DNA from: DATKMS01 sp041497995
GTDB lineage: Bacteria; Desulfobacterota; Binatia; HRBIN30
Direction of reading: 5' to 3'
Assembly: GCA_041497995.1 (NCBI GenBank)
Contig: JBGQHM010000018.1
Span: forward strand, 1 to 34,561
DNA: 34,561 nucleotides
In this document: positions 1-7,001 of the stretch, in pieces
Layout of the letters: each line of letters opens with the position of its first letter
Position numbering within the stretch: position 1 is the stretch's first letter
Made by a program: the position numbers and the translations under genes
The notes under the pieces: model-generated
Seen by the model: the letters and a program-made list of their open reading frames with translations, nothing else
The model's database searches: none
Told to the model about the DNA's origin: nothing

Positions 1-519
1 AAATCGTACTTCGCGTGCCCGGCCATCGAGCCGCTCATGCGCAACACGGCGCGCTTGTACGGCCGTACCGAGAGCCTGTGGATCGACTACGGCGACACCC
101 GACAGTTCCATCTGCGCACGGCGGAGCACCACCGCATCTTCGCCGGCCCGCCGCGCTCCGGCGCGAGTGTCTACCGCGCCCCCGGTCAGGACGACATCAC
201 CTTCCTCGTGGATTTCTCGGTCGCCAGAGAGGCGGCGCACGCAGCCGGGCTGCACGTTCAGTACTTCGGCGGTCAGGGGGAGCTGGCGCGGCGCAGCGGT
301 GTGAAGCTGGATCGCCGCGCCCGCGACCTGATCCTGCGCTACCGGACGCTCGGCTGGATGCTCGCCGTCGTCGGCGTCGGTCCGGAGCGTGAATGGCGTC
401 ACGCCGGTCTGACGTGGAGCAAAGGGAAGGGTGGCCGCATGCGTGACGACGTCAATAAGGCGGTGGCCGAGTTCGTCGGCAAGCGCAGCAGCAACTTCAA
501 ACTGATGATCCTCGGGTGA
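1..519 (+). CDS. MidA-like (DUF185) SAM-dependent methyltransferase, C-terminal fragment
   Basis: The reading frame is open from base 1, so the 5' part lies outside the window; 172 codons remain before the TGA at 517-519. The visible part carries WIDYG near residue 33, then GQDDITFLVDF, an AGL segment and a C-terminal SSNFKLMILG. This order resembles the C-terminal half of the MidA/NDUFAF7 family, which has a DYG motif, a G-x-x-DLTAHVDF segment and a final FKVLxLG. NDUFAF7 methylates an arginine of respiratory complex I in mitochondria; most bacterial members are uncharacterised. The SAM-binding N-terminal motifs are not visible here. A MITE-like element begins 17 bases after the stop. Family assignment is moderately secure; the substrate is unknown. 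Confidence 0.6.
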   Translation, partial: KSYFACPAIEPLMRNTARLYGRTESLWIDYGDTRQFHLRTAEHHRIFAGPPRSGASVYRAPGQDDITFLVDFSVAREAAHAAGLHVQYFGGQGELARRSGVKLDRRARDLILRYRTLGWMLAVVGVGPEREWRHAGLTWSKGKGGRMRDDVNKAVAEFVGKRSSNFKLMILG

Positions 520-535
520 CGCGCGTTGCGCGCTT

Positions 536-650
536 CGTAGGGGCAGGCCCCCGTGCCTGCCCTGATGTGGGTTAGTGCGGACGATTCGACCGTACAGTGA
601 GACGGTGCGCCCAGCGCGTGGCAGGGCAACCACAGGGGGTTGCCCCTACG
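536..650. repeat. MITE-like palindromic intergenic element with 10-bp terminal inverted repeats
   Basis: CGTAGGGGCA at 536-545 is repeated as its exact reverse complement TGCCCCTACG at 641-650, giving a 115-bp unit with perfect 10-bp terminal inverted repeats. Each end also folds on itself: GGGCAGGC/GCCTGCCC with a 6-nt loop at 541-562, and GGGCAACC/GGTTGCCC with a 6-nt loop at 624-645. No transposase ORF lies inside. This is the architecture of a non-autonomous MITE or a REP-like dispersed repeat. The right end runs into the 3' end of the HAD hydrolase gene and supplies its TAG stop. The right-hand hairpin could also act as a terminator for that gene, though no T-run follows it. Confidence 0.7.
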
Positions 651-1365
651 GCAAGAGATCGAGCAACTCGGCGAGCCGGCTGATGCGCGGGCAATCGATG
701 GTTCCCGGGTAGCGGCTCAACGTATCGACCAGAACAGCATGGAGCCCGGCGCCGCGCGCGCCCAGGACATCGATGCTGAACACATCGCCGACGTACATTG
801 CCGTCTCCGGGGTTGCTTGGATGCGCTCCAGCGTCAGAGTGAAAATCGCCGGATGCGGCTTCTCCACGCCGACGACGTGCGAGTCGACGACGGTAGCGAA
901 ATGCGAGCGCAGGCCCGCACGCTCGAGATCGGATTCGACGCGTCCGTCAGCGTTGGAAATCACCGCGAGTGTCAGGCCACGGGCCTGCAGCCCGGCTAGG
1001 ACGTCCGGGGTATCCGGCTCCATGACGCGCCACAGGCAACGCTCGCGGTTGTGCGCTTGCAGCGCGTCGAGGATCGGCGGCGCCGCCTCGTCGGGAATGC
1101 CCAACGCGTGCAGCGCGATGCCGAAGTACGATGGGCGCTCACGCTGCTCATCGCGCCACAAAAGTCCTTCCACGGTCTCTGCCGCGGGGCGCGGCGCGAG
1201 GTGCTCGTCGATAGCCGCCTTGGCGGTGTACTCGGCGATGCGGATATCCAAGGGCGCGCGCGGATGGCCGTGCTCCGCGAGCACCCCGGCGATGAAGGCG
1301 TAGTCGAGATGTACCAGCGTGTTGCCGGCGTCGAACAGCACGGCGCGGAGCGCTGCGCGCGGCAT
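646..1365 (-). CDS. HAD-superfamily hydrolase (subfamily IA)
   Basis: A 239-aa protein of the haloacid dehalogenase-like fold, probably a cytosolic phosphatase of a small metabolite. Motif I is FDAGNTL (nucleophile Asp12), motif II is VISNADG, motif III centres on the Lys of VEKPHP, and motif IV is YVGDVFSID. The second Asp usual in motif I (DxD) is replaced by Gly, which occurs in some HAD-IA members but leaves the acid/base role uncertain. The frame stays open upstream to 1485, but that stretch overlaps the preceding gene and is Cys/Ser/Arg-rich shadow sequence; I chose the ATG at 1365 because the conserved core begins a few residues later. It follows the beta-propeller gene by one base, so the two are probably cotranscribed. 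Its stop codon lies inside the MITE-like element. Confidence 0.85.
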   Translation of the reverse strand: MPRAALRAVLFDAGNTLVHLDYAFIAGVLAEHGHPRAPLDIRIAEYTAKAAIDEHLAPRPAAETVEGLLWRDEQRERPSYFGIALHALGIPDEAAPPILDALQAHNRERCLWRVMEPDTPDVLAGLQARGLTLAVISNADGRVESDLERAGLRSHFATVVDSHVVGVEKPHPAIFTLTLERIQATPETAMYVGDVFSIDVLGARGAGLHAVLVDTLSRYPGTIDCPRISRLAELLDLLP

Positions 1366-1366
1366 G

Positions 1367-2509
1367 CTACTGCCCCGCCACGCCTTCCGGCCCCGGCTTG
1401 AAGCGGAAGATCTGGTACGGCGCGTTGGCGCGCATGTGGTCGCTGCTGATGAACAGCACGTGCTGCAGGGAGCTACACGTGACATACAGCCACCCGTCCG
1501 GGCCGAAACTGAAGCCGTCGGGCCAGCGCAGGCGCGGATCCTTGAGCAGGGTCTTCAGCGAACGGTCCGGCCCGAGCGTCAGGATGGCGGAGTGCTCCAT
1601 GTCGCTGATGTAGATGTTGTCGAGCACGTCCATGGTGAGCCCGTCACTCAGCGTCTTCGCTGCGAAGTCCTGCACCTTGGCGGCAAGCACGTCGGGGGAG
1701 AGCGAGGTATCGTTGAGATCCTTGGTCGCGATGCGATGCATCCGATCGCTGGTCACCGAGCCGTAGTACAGCCACTCGCCGCGCTTATCGAGCGCGATCG
1801 AGTCGATGCCGATGCGCAGCGTGTAGAAGCCGTAGACGATCATGTCGCGTCCCGGGGTCTGGATGATGTAGTCGCCGGCGCGTACCGACGGGTGCCTATC
1901 CAGCAGGCGGCGCGCCTTCCGTGCGACGGTGTCGTAGACGATGATGGCCGGCGTTTGGCGGATCGGGCTCGCTTCCGCGATGTAGATCATGCGGCCCTGC
2001 GGATCGACCTGGAAGTCGTTCAGCATGGACAAGAATCCGGCGACGTCTGGCGGGAAGTCGTACTGCTGCACGAGGTGATTCGTGTTGAGATCGAACGCAA
2101 TGATGCGCGGCTGCCCACGCCCGTAGTTCGCGGGGTCGAGCACCCAGAGCCGCTCTTGCTGGTCGATGCGCAGCGACAGCGGCGACTGGAAGTGCGGCGT
2201 GCCCGGCGCGGCGTGCTGGTACGCGACGTCGGGATACGGGACGGGTTTGCCGTCGATCAGCTCGTGCACCTGACTGGGTGGGCCGCCATCAGGGTGGAGG
2301 GTGAAAAAGACTCGCCCAGTCTTCGAGACCGCGATGTTTCCCGGCGGGTAGTCGAGATTGGCGACGACCTCGATGGCGGAAGCCGGGAGGGCGGGTACCG
2401 TCGTGCGATCCTCCAACCGGTTCCCGCCACCCACCAGTAGACGTAGACCGGTGAACAGGATGAGGACAACAACAGCCAGGATCGCGAGGATGCGAACGAG
2501 TCGGCGCAT
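1367..2509 (-). CDS. Membrane-anchored major royal jelly/yellow-type beta-propeller protein
   Basis: A 380-aa protein with one hydrophobic segment at about residues 5-25, acting as a signal anchor, followed by a predicted six-bladed propeller. The region with SLRIDQQERLWVLDPANYG, then LNDFQVDP, SDGLTMD and WPDGFSFGPDG matches the MRJP/yellow family (Pfam MRJP), which relates to SMP-30/gluconolactonase propellers. Insect members bind or convert dopachrome-like or amine ligands; bacterial members are largely uncharacterised, so the ligand here is unknown. The ATG at 2509 has GAGGA eight bases upstream. It is divergent from the MBL gene across 118 bp and is the first gene of a pair with the HAD hydrolase. 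The domain predicts a periplasmic or outer-leaflet location. Confidence 0.85.
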   Translation of the reverse strand: MRRLVRILAILAVVVLILFTGLRLLVGGGNRLEDRTTVPALPASAIEVVANLDYPPGNIAVSKTGRVFFTLHPDGGPPSQVHELIDGKPVPYPDVAYQHAAPGTPHFQSPLSLRIDQQERLWVLDPANYGRGQPRIIAFDLNTNHLVQQYDFPPDVAGFLSMLNDFQVDPQGRMIYIAEASPIRQTPAIIVYDTVARKARRLLDRHPSVRAGDYIIQTPGRDMIVYGFYTLRIGIDSIALDKRGEWLYYGSVTSDRMHRIATKDLNDTSLSPDVLAAKVQDFAAKTLSDGLTMDVLDNIYISDMEHSAILTLGPDRSLKTLLKDPRLRWPDGFSFGPDGWLYVTCSSLQHVLFISSDHMRANAPYQIFRFKPGPEGVAGQ

Positions 2510-2627
2510 GCGTGGTGTCCTCCATGCACTAGGTAGTCCCCACGCGTCAAGCTAGCCGCGCGGGGCTGTCCGCTTGAAGCCCGCAGTGAAGTGCAATAGG
2601 TAGCCTCCGAGTTGGGGGACGGCGGCC

Positions 2628-3605
2628 ATGGTTCGCAAAATAGTGATCGGCATTGGCGTGCTCATCGTGGCGGTGATCGCCTTTGTCGCCGTCGGGCTGT
2701 CGTGGGCACACCTGGCGATCGATCGTGAGCGTGCGCCTTTGCCAGACCGCATGACGCTAACGCTGGCGGCGGCCATGTACAAAGACCTGCCGGTTCGGCT
2801 ATCGGTCCTCAACACCGCCAGCCAGCCCATGCCGCGCTCTGCGGTGTTGGACCCTTCGAAGGACCCGAAGCCCAACGAGCCCTACGTGATGAGCCATCCG
2901 TCCTTCGTGCTGGAGTGGGCGGACGGCCGCATCCTGCTCATCGATACCGGCATGACGCGGCAGGGAGCGCTCGACTTCGGGCGGCCGCTCGAATGGTTGG
3001 GCGGTGCCGCGCCGATGCAACCGCACGGGTCGGCGGCGTCGCGTTTAGGTGACGCGCGTCAGCGCGTGCAAGGCGTTGTGTTCACACACCTGCACCTCGA
3101 TCACGTTGGTGGCATCACGGAGGTCTGCGAGGGAGTGGGTCACCCGGTGCGCGTCTTCATGACCGACGCGCAAGCGGAACGACCAAACTTCACGACGCGT
3201 CCCGGACTGAAACTGCTGCGCCAGACCAGTTGCGTCCAGGAGGTGCGCCTGAAGGGCAACAGGCTGCTGCCGGTGCCCGGCTTTGATGGCGTCTTCGTCA
3301 TCGCGGCAGGCGGACATACGCCGGGTAGCCAGATGGTGGTTGCTGTGGTGGCCACGCCCGAGCAGGCACACGGCTACATCTTCACTGGGGACATCGTGAA
3401 CAACATCGATGGCGTGAACGACAACATCCCGAAACCGTTCCTGTATAGTCTGCTGATGGTCCCCGAAGATACGCAGCGGCTCGATGAGCTGCGACGCTAT
3501 CTAAAGAACCTGCGCGACGGCAACAACTTCACCCTGCTGGTCTCGCACGACCAGATCGCCCTGCAGCAGAGCGGCGTACCGGCCTGGGTGCAGGCCACGC
3601 CTTAG
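2628..3605 (+). CDS. Signal-anchored MBL-fold metallo-hydrolase
   Basis: A 325-aa protein with an N-terminal hydrophobic segment (residues 6-28) and a metallo-beta-lactamase fold. The zinc-binding HLHLDHVGG motif follows VVFTH, an early active-site Asp sits in ILLIDTGM, AAGGHTPGSQ carries the next metal-binding His, and IFTGDIV holds the bridging Asp. The family hydrolyses esters, lactones, thioesters or beta-lactams; lactonase-like activity is possible but nothing here fixes the substrate. The signal anchor places the enzyme in the periplasm. The ATG at 2628 is preceded by a GGGGGAC Shine-Dalgarno-like run. Its TAG stop at 3603-3605 overlaps the TAA stop of the convergent SDR gene. Confidence 0.85.
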   Translation: MVRKIVIGIGVLIVAVIAFVAVGLSWAHLAIDRERAPLPDRMTLTLAAAMYKDLPVRLSVLNTASQPMPRSAVLDPSKDPKPNEPYVMSHPSFVLEWADGRILLIDTGMTRQGALDFGRPLEWLGGAAPMQPHGSAASRLGDARQRVQGVVFTHLHLDHVGGITEVCEGVGHPVRVFMTDAQAERPNFTTRPGLKLLRQTSCVQEVRLKGNRLLPVPGFDGVFVIAAGGHTPGSQMVVAVVATPEQAHGYIFTGDIVNNIDGVNDNIPKPFLYSLLMVPEDTQRLDELRRYLKNLRDGNNFTLLVSHDQIALQQSGVPAWVQATP

Positions 3606-4411
3606 GGAGCGACCCGTCTGCCGAGGCTGCCGGCGACGCGGCGCGTGAGGCTGCGTGGGATAGCGCTGGTCAACGTCATGAGGGCACGATTCGCGAGACC
3701 CGGAATGCAGATCAACTCGCCGCTGCGCAACGCACTCAGTGACGCATCGACAACAGAGTCGGCCGTCATCCACGCGAAGGACGGGATGTTGGACACGTCG
3801 ACGCCAGCGCGTGCTTGAAACTCGGTCCGCGTGAAACCCGGGCAGAGCGCCTGGACGACCACACCGGTGCCACGCAGCTCTTCGTGCAACGCCTCGGTAA
3901 AGCTGGTCACGAATGCTTTGGTCGCTCCATAGGTCGCGTTGTAGGGGGCCGGTTGGAAGCCCGCCATGGAGGATACGTTGATGATGCCGCCACGGTGCCG
4001 CGCGATCATCCCCGGCAGCGCGGCGCGCGTCAGACGCGTGAGCGCCACGACATTTAGGCGGATCTCCTCTTCCTCCTTGGCGACGTCGAGCTGCGCGAAC
4101 GCCCCGACGGTGCCGAAGCCGGCGTTATTGATGAGCAGATCGAGGTTGGTATCGGCGATGAGCTTTTCGACGATGCGCAGCTCGGGGGCATCCGTAAGGT
4201 CGGCGGGCAGCACTTCAACCTCGCCACCGTGTTCGGCCCGCAGCGCGGCCGCGAGCTCCTCGAGTCGCTCGCGCACACGGGCAACGATGATCAAATCGTA
4301 GTGCTCGTGCGCCAGACGACGCGCAAAGGCGGCGCCGATACCGGCTGATGCGCCGGTAACCAGCGCGCGCTTGCGCGCCACATGGGTTTTCGAAGACGGA
4401 CTCTTGGCCAT
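3602..4411 (-). CDS. SDR-family NAD(P)-dependent oxidoreductase
   Basis: A 269-aa classical short-chain dehydrogenase. The cofactor motif TGASAGIG is at residues 19-26, NNAG at 95-98, the catalytic Ser at 148, and Tyr161/Lys165 in YGATK. The cofactor-specificity region after the second beta strand reads VARVRERL, suggesting NADP(H). The C-terminal third contains GVVVQALCPGFTRTEF, common in the DltE/YqjQ-like SDR group acting on ketones or acyl substrates. The ATG at 4411 follows GAGGAATT, so it is preferred to the in-frame extension reaching 4486, which would run into the upstream gene. It lies 19 bp downstream of glucokinase and is probably cotranscribed with it, although no shared pathway is evident. 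The substrate is unknown. Confidence 0.9.
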   Translation of the reverse strand: MAKSPSSKTHVARKRALVTGASAGIGAAFARRLAHEHYDLIIVARVRERLEELAAALRAEHGGEVEVLPADLTDAPELRIVEKLIADTNLDLLINNAGFGTVGAFAQLDVAKEEEEIRLNVVALTRLTRAALPGMIARHRGGIINVSSMAGFQPAPYNATYGATKAFVTSFTEALHEELRGTGVVVQALCPGFTRTEFQARAGVDVSNIPSFAWMTADSVVDASLSALRSGELICIPGLANRALMTLTSAIPRSLTRRVAGSLGRRVAP

Positions 4412-4430
4412 CGGCAATTCCTCCTCGTGG

Positions 4431-5423
4431 TTACGCCACAGACAGCAAGCGCTGCGCGCAGTGCGCGGCACCGAGCAGCGGCGCACGCGGGTTCAAGGCA
4501 ACCTTGACGGGGATGGATTCCAGCAACTCGGCGAACCGCCCCTTAGCGATGAAGGCACGCATGAAAGATCCTGTGCGCAGGGCGGGCAACAGCTTGGGCG
4601 CAATGCCGCCGCCGACGAAGACGCCGCCGATGGCCACGCAGCGCAGCGCCATGTTGCCGGCTTCAGCACCGTATGCCGATGCGAACAGCTCCAGTGCGTC
4701 CACGCAGAGGGGGTCACTGCCGGCAAGGCCGTGCTCTGCGATGATGGCACTCGGGTCCCCCGCGGTCAGCTGTGCCGCCAACGATGCGTCCTCCGGCGCA
4801 GAGCCGGTGTCACGCAGGAAGTTGTAGATGTTGTGCAGGCCGGGTCCGGTCAGGACACGCTCGTAACTGACATGACCGCCGAATTTACCGCGCAGGTAGC
4901 GCAGCAGCTCGAGTTCCTGGTCCGTGTGCGGTGCGAAATCAGCGTGGCCGCCTTCCGACGCGACTGCCATGTGGCGCTTCCCGTCCCAGATGAGCATCGC
5001 CTCACCCAGCCCGGTGCCGGCGGCGATGATGGCAATGTTGCCCGGGCGCACCGGTTGCACGGCGCGGCTGAGAGGCGCCAACTCGTTCGGTTGCAGGCGC
5101 AGCATGCCGTAGGCTGCCGCTTCCAGGTCGTTCAGCAACTTCACGTGCGGCGCACCAGCGGGCCGCCAGAGCGTGCGTTCATCAAGAATCCACGGCAGGT
5201 TCGTGGTCTGGCAACGGCCGTCGATCACCACTCCCGGGACACCGAAGCATGCGGCGTGCAACGAGACGGGCGTCGCACCCATGAACTGTGTGATGATCGC
5301 CTCAAGCGACGCGGCATCCGGACTGGCGAAGGTCGCGTCACGCACCAGCCGCAACGCTCCCGACTCGTCATCAAAGAGTGCGAGCAAAGTCTTCGTGCCG
5401 CCGATGTCACCCGCGAGGATCAT
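4431..5423 (-). CDS. glk: Glucokinase
   Basis: A 330-aa cytosolic enzyme that phosphorylates glucose to glucose-6-phosphate with ATP. The phosphate-binding GDIGGTKT is at residues 5-12. CFGVPGVV, the LNDLEAAAYG block with the catalytic Asp, IAAGTGLGEA, and the EGGHADFAP sugar-binding Glu/His motif follow in the order of the bacterial Glk family (hexokinase/ASKHA fold, not the ROK group, as the ROK Cys-zinc motif is absent). The length is normal. The ATG at 5423 has AGGGTG five bases upstream. It is the first gene of a pair with the SDR and is divergent from the patatin gene. Confidence 0.93.
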   Translation of the reverse strand: MILAGDIGGTKTLLALFDDESGALRLVRDATFASPDAASLEAIITQFMGATPVSLHAACFGVPGVVIDGRCQTTNLPWILDERTLWRPAGAPHVKLLNDLEAAAYGMLRLQPNELAPLSRAVQPVRPGNIAIIAAGTGLGEAMLIWDGKRHMAVASEGGHADFAPHTDQELELLRYLRGKFGGHVSYERVLTGPGLHNIYNFLRDTGSAPEDASLAAQLTAGDPSAIIAEHGLAGSDPLCVDALELFASAYGAEAGNMALRCVAIGGVFVGGGIAPKLLPALRTGSFMRAFIAKGRFAELLESIPVKVALNPRAPLLGAAHCAQRLLSVA

Positions 5424-5483
5424 GATGCACCCTGAGCTTCCTTGCGGACTGGCGTATCACAAGGACGGAATGAGTTCGACGGA

Positions 5484-5526
5484 GGTGCGAAGCACCGCGA
5501 GCGGAGCGGCGCGCGCCCGTCCGCTC
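5484..5526. repeat. Two adjacent hairpins in the glk/patatin intergenic region
   Basis: GGTGC-GAA-GCACC at 5484-5496 is followed immediately by GAGCGGA (5499-5505) and TCCGCTC (5520-5526) around a 14-nt loop. They lie in the 255-bp divergent region between glk (start 5423) and the patatin gene (start 5679). They could shape the 5' leader of the patatin mRNA or bind a regulator. No T-run follows, so they are unlikely to be terminators. The rest of 5424-5678 shows no convincing promoter or small gene; the frame is open upstream of the patatin start but does not look protein-like. Confidence 0.4.
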
Positions 5527-5678
5527 AACGCTGCGGCAGCGCATGCTTGGATTGCGAGCACCTGACGCGGTGTGATGCTCGGCAGTGGTACGTGCTGCAC
5601 CGTTTGGACGTGTTGGCCGGCGCTGGCATGCGGGCTGCTCATGCGCGATGTGGGGAGTTCGATCATGCGAGTCGTTCG

Positions 5679-6947
5679 ATGCTCGGTCTGGTCCTGACCG
5701 CAGGTGGCGCCCGCGGCGCCTACCAGGCGGGCGTCCTCAAGCGGATCGGGGAGCTGCCTGCGTTGCGTGGGAAGCCGGCGCCCTTTCAGATCATTACCGG
5801 CGCCTCGGCTGGAGCGATCAATGGGGCCGCGATCGCATCGCGGAGCGGCAACTTCCGCGATGCGACGCAGGCGCTCGCACAGCTCTGGTCTGACCTGACC
5901 GTGCGCGATGTTTTCAAAGCGGACCCGCTATCGCTCGGCTTGAACGGTCTCCGTTTCCTCCAAGACCTGACCTTGGGCGGCTTCATGCGCGGCGCCGGGA
6001 CGCAGTCCTTGCTGAACGCGGCGCCCTTGCGCAGCTTCCTGGCGCAACACCTGCCGCTGGCGGGGATCGGGGAGGCGATCGCGCGCGGCCACCTCTACGC
6101 CGTCGCCGTCTCGGCGACGAGCTATCATTCTGGAAAGTCCTTCACCTTCATCCAAGGTCGGCCGGGGCATCCGTTGTGGTCGAAGAGCCGGCGGGTGACG
6201 TTGGCGGTGCCGTTGACCATCGAGCACGTGTGCGCCTCGGCGGCGATCCCGATCGTCTTCCAACCGGTGCGCCTACGCGGGCAGGGCGCCGACGTGTACT
6301 TCGGCGACGGCGGCCTGCGTCTGGTGACGCCGTTCAGCCCCGCGATCCGTCTGGGGGCGACGCGCGTGTTCGCAGTCGGCATTCGCTGCCAGCGGTCGGC
6401 CGACGATCTCTCGCTCACGGAGCTGACGGGGCGCGGCGACGAGACGCCGGTGATGGAGCAGCCGCCGCTGTCGCAGATCTGCGGTGTCTTCCTGAATGCG
6501 ATCTTCCTCGATCACCTCGACACCGACCTCGATCATCTCAATCGGATGAACGAGCTGATCCGGACGTACAGCAACGGCGCGGCGAAGGCGGCCGTGGAGC
6601 CCGGCACGCCGCCAGGCGAGCCGATGCGGCTGGTGACACCGTTGGTCGTCAACCCGTCTGAAGATTTGGCGATCGTGGCAAAGTCCATGTCACACAAGAT
6701 GCCGCGCGTGGTGCGCTACCTGATGGATGGTCTGGGAACCCCCAACGCGCAGAGCGCCGATCTGATGAGTTACCTACTCTTCGATTCGGCCTACACGCGC
6801 GAGCTGATCCACATCGGCTATCGCGACGCGAGCGCGCGCAGCGACGAGATCGAAGCATTCGTCGTTGATGAGACGACGCTGCCTTCGCGGACAGTGAAGG
6901 CGCGAAAGCGACCGGGCGCGTCCGAACAGTTGCGACAACAGGCCTAG
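5679..6947 (+). CDS. Patatin-like phospholipase
   Basis: A 422-aa acyl hydrolase with the patatin Ser-Asp dyad. The oxyanion loop GGARG is at residues 9-13, the nucleophile Ser43 is in GASAG, and the catalytic Asp210 is in FGDGGL. The family cleaves acyl chains from phospholipids or lysophospholipids, usually at the inner membrane or after secretion; no signal peptide is visible with this start. The N-terminal Gly-rich loop begins right after the ATG at 5679, which is why I prefer it; GGGAG lies rather far upstream (about 22 nt). An in-frame ATG at 5628 is the main alternative. The region after residue 240 is family-specific and may bind membrane or a partner. Confidence 0.88.
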   Translation: MLGLVLTAGGARGAYQAGVLKRIGELPALRGKPAPFQIITGASAGAINGAAIASRSGNFRDATQALAQLWSDLTVRDVFKADPLSLGLNGLRFLQDLTLGGFMRGAGTQSLLNAAPLRSFLAQHLPLAGIGEAIARGHLYAVAVSATSYHSGKSFTFIQGRPGHPLWSKSRRVTLAVPLTIEHVCASAAIPIVFQPVRLRGQGADVYFGDGGLRLVTPFSPAIRLGATRVFAVGIRCQRSADDLSLTELTGRGDETPVMEQPPLSQICGVFLNAIFLDHLDTDLDHLNRMNELIRTYSNGAAKAAVEPGTPPGEPMRLVTPLVVNPSEDLAIVAKSMSHKMPRVVRYLMDGLGTPNAQSADLMSYLLFDSAYTRELIHIGYRDASARSDEIEAFVVDETTLPSRTVKARKRPGASEQLRQQA

Positions 6948-6988
6948 CGCGGCGGCGCGCCCGAGCTGTTCCTCAAGTTCCAACGTGC

Positions 6989-6994
6989 TATATG
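6989..6994 (+). promoter_or_regulatory. Extended -10-like element just upstream of the beta-CASP gene
   Basis: TG-C-TATATG (hexamer at 6989-6994) resembles an extended -10 element and ends seven bases before the ATG at 7002, where no Shine-Dalgarno sequence is visible. If it is real, transcription would start at or next to the A of the ATG, giving a leaderless mRNA. No good -35 is seen, which an extended -10 promoter does not strictly need. This is an inference from spacing. Confidence 0.35.
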
Positions 6995-7001
6995 GCGCGG
7001 C

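Noticed and set aside
1319..2440. Long open frame antisense to the beta-propeller gene
   Set aside because: Arg/Val/Asp-rich product with no family features, lying opposite a well-supported gene; it reflects high GC in the third codon position.
4371..5435. Long open frame antisense to glucokinase
   Set aside because: Fully overlaps a clear glk gene and has no recognisable domain.
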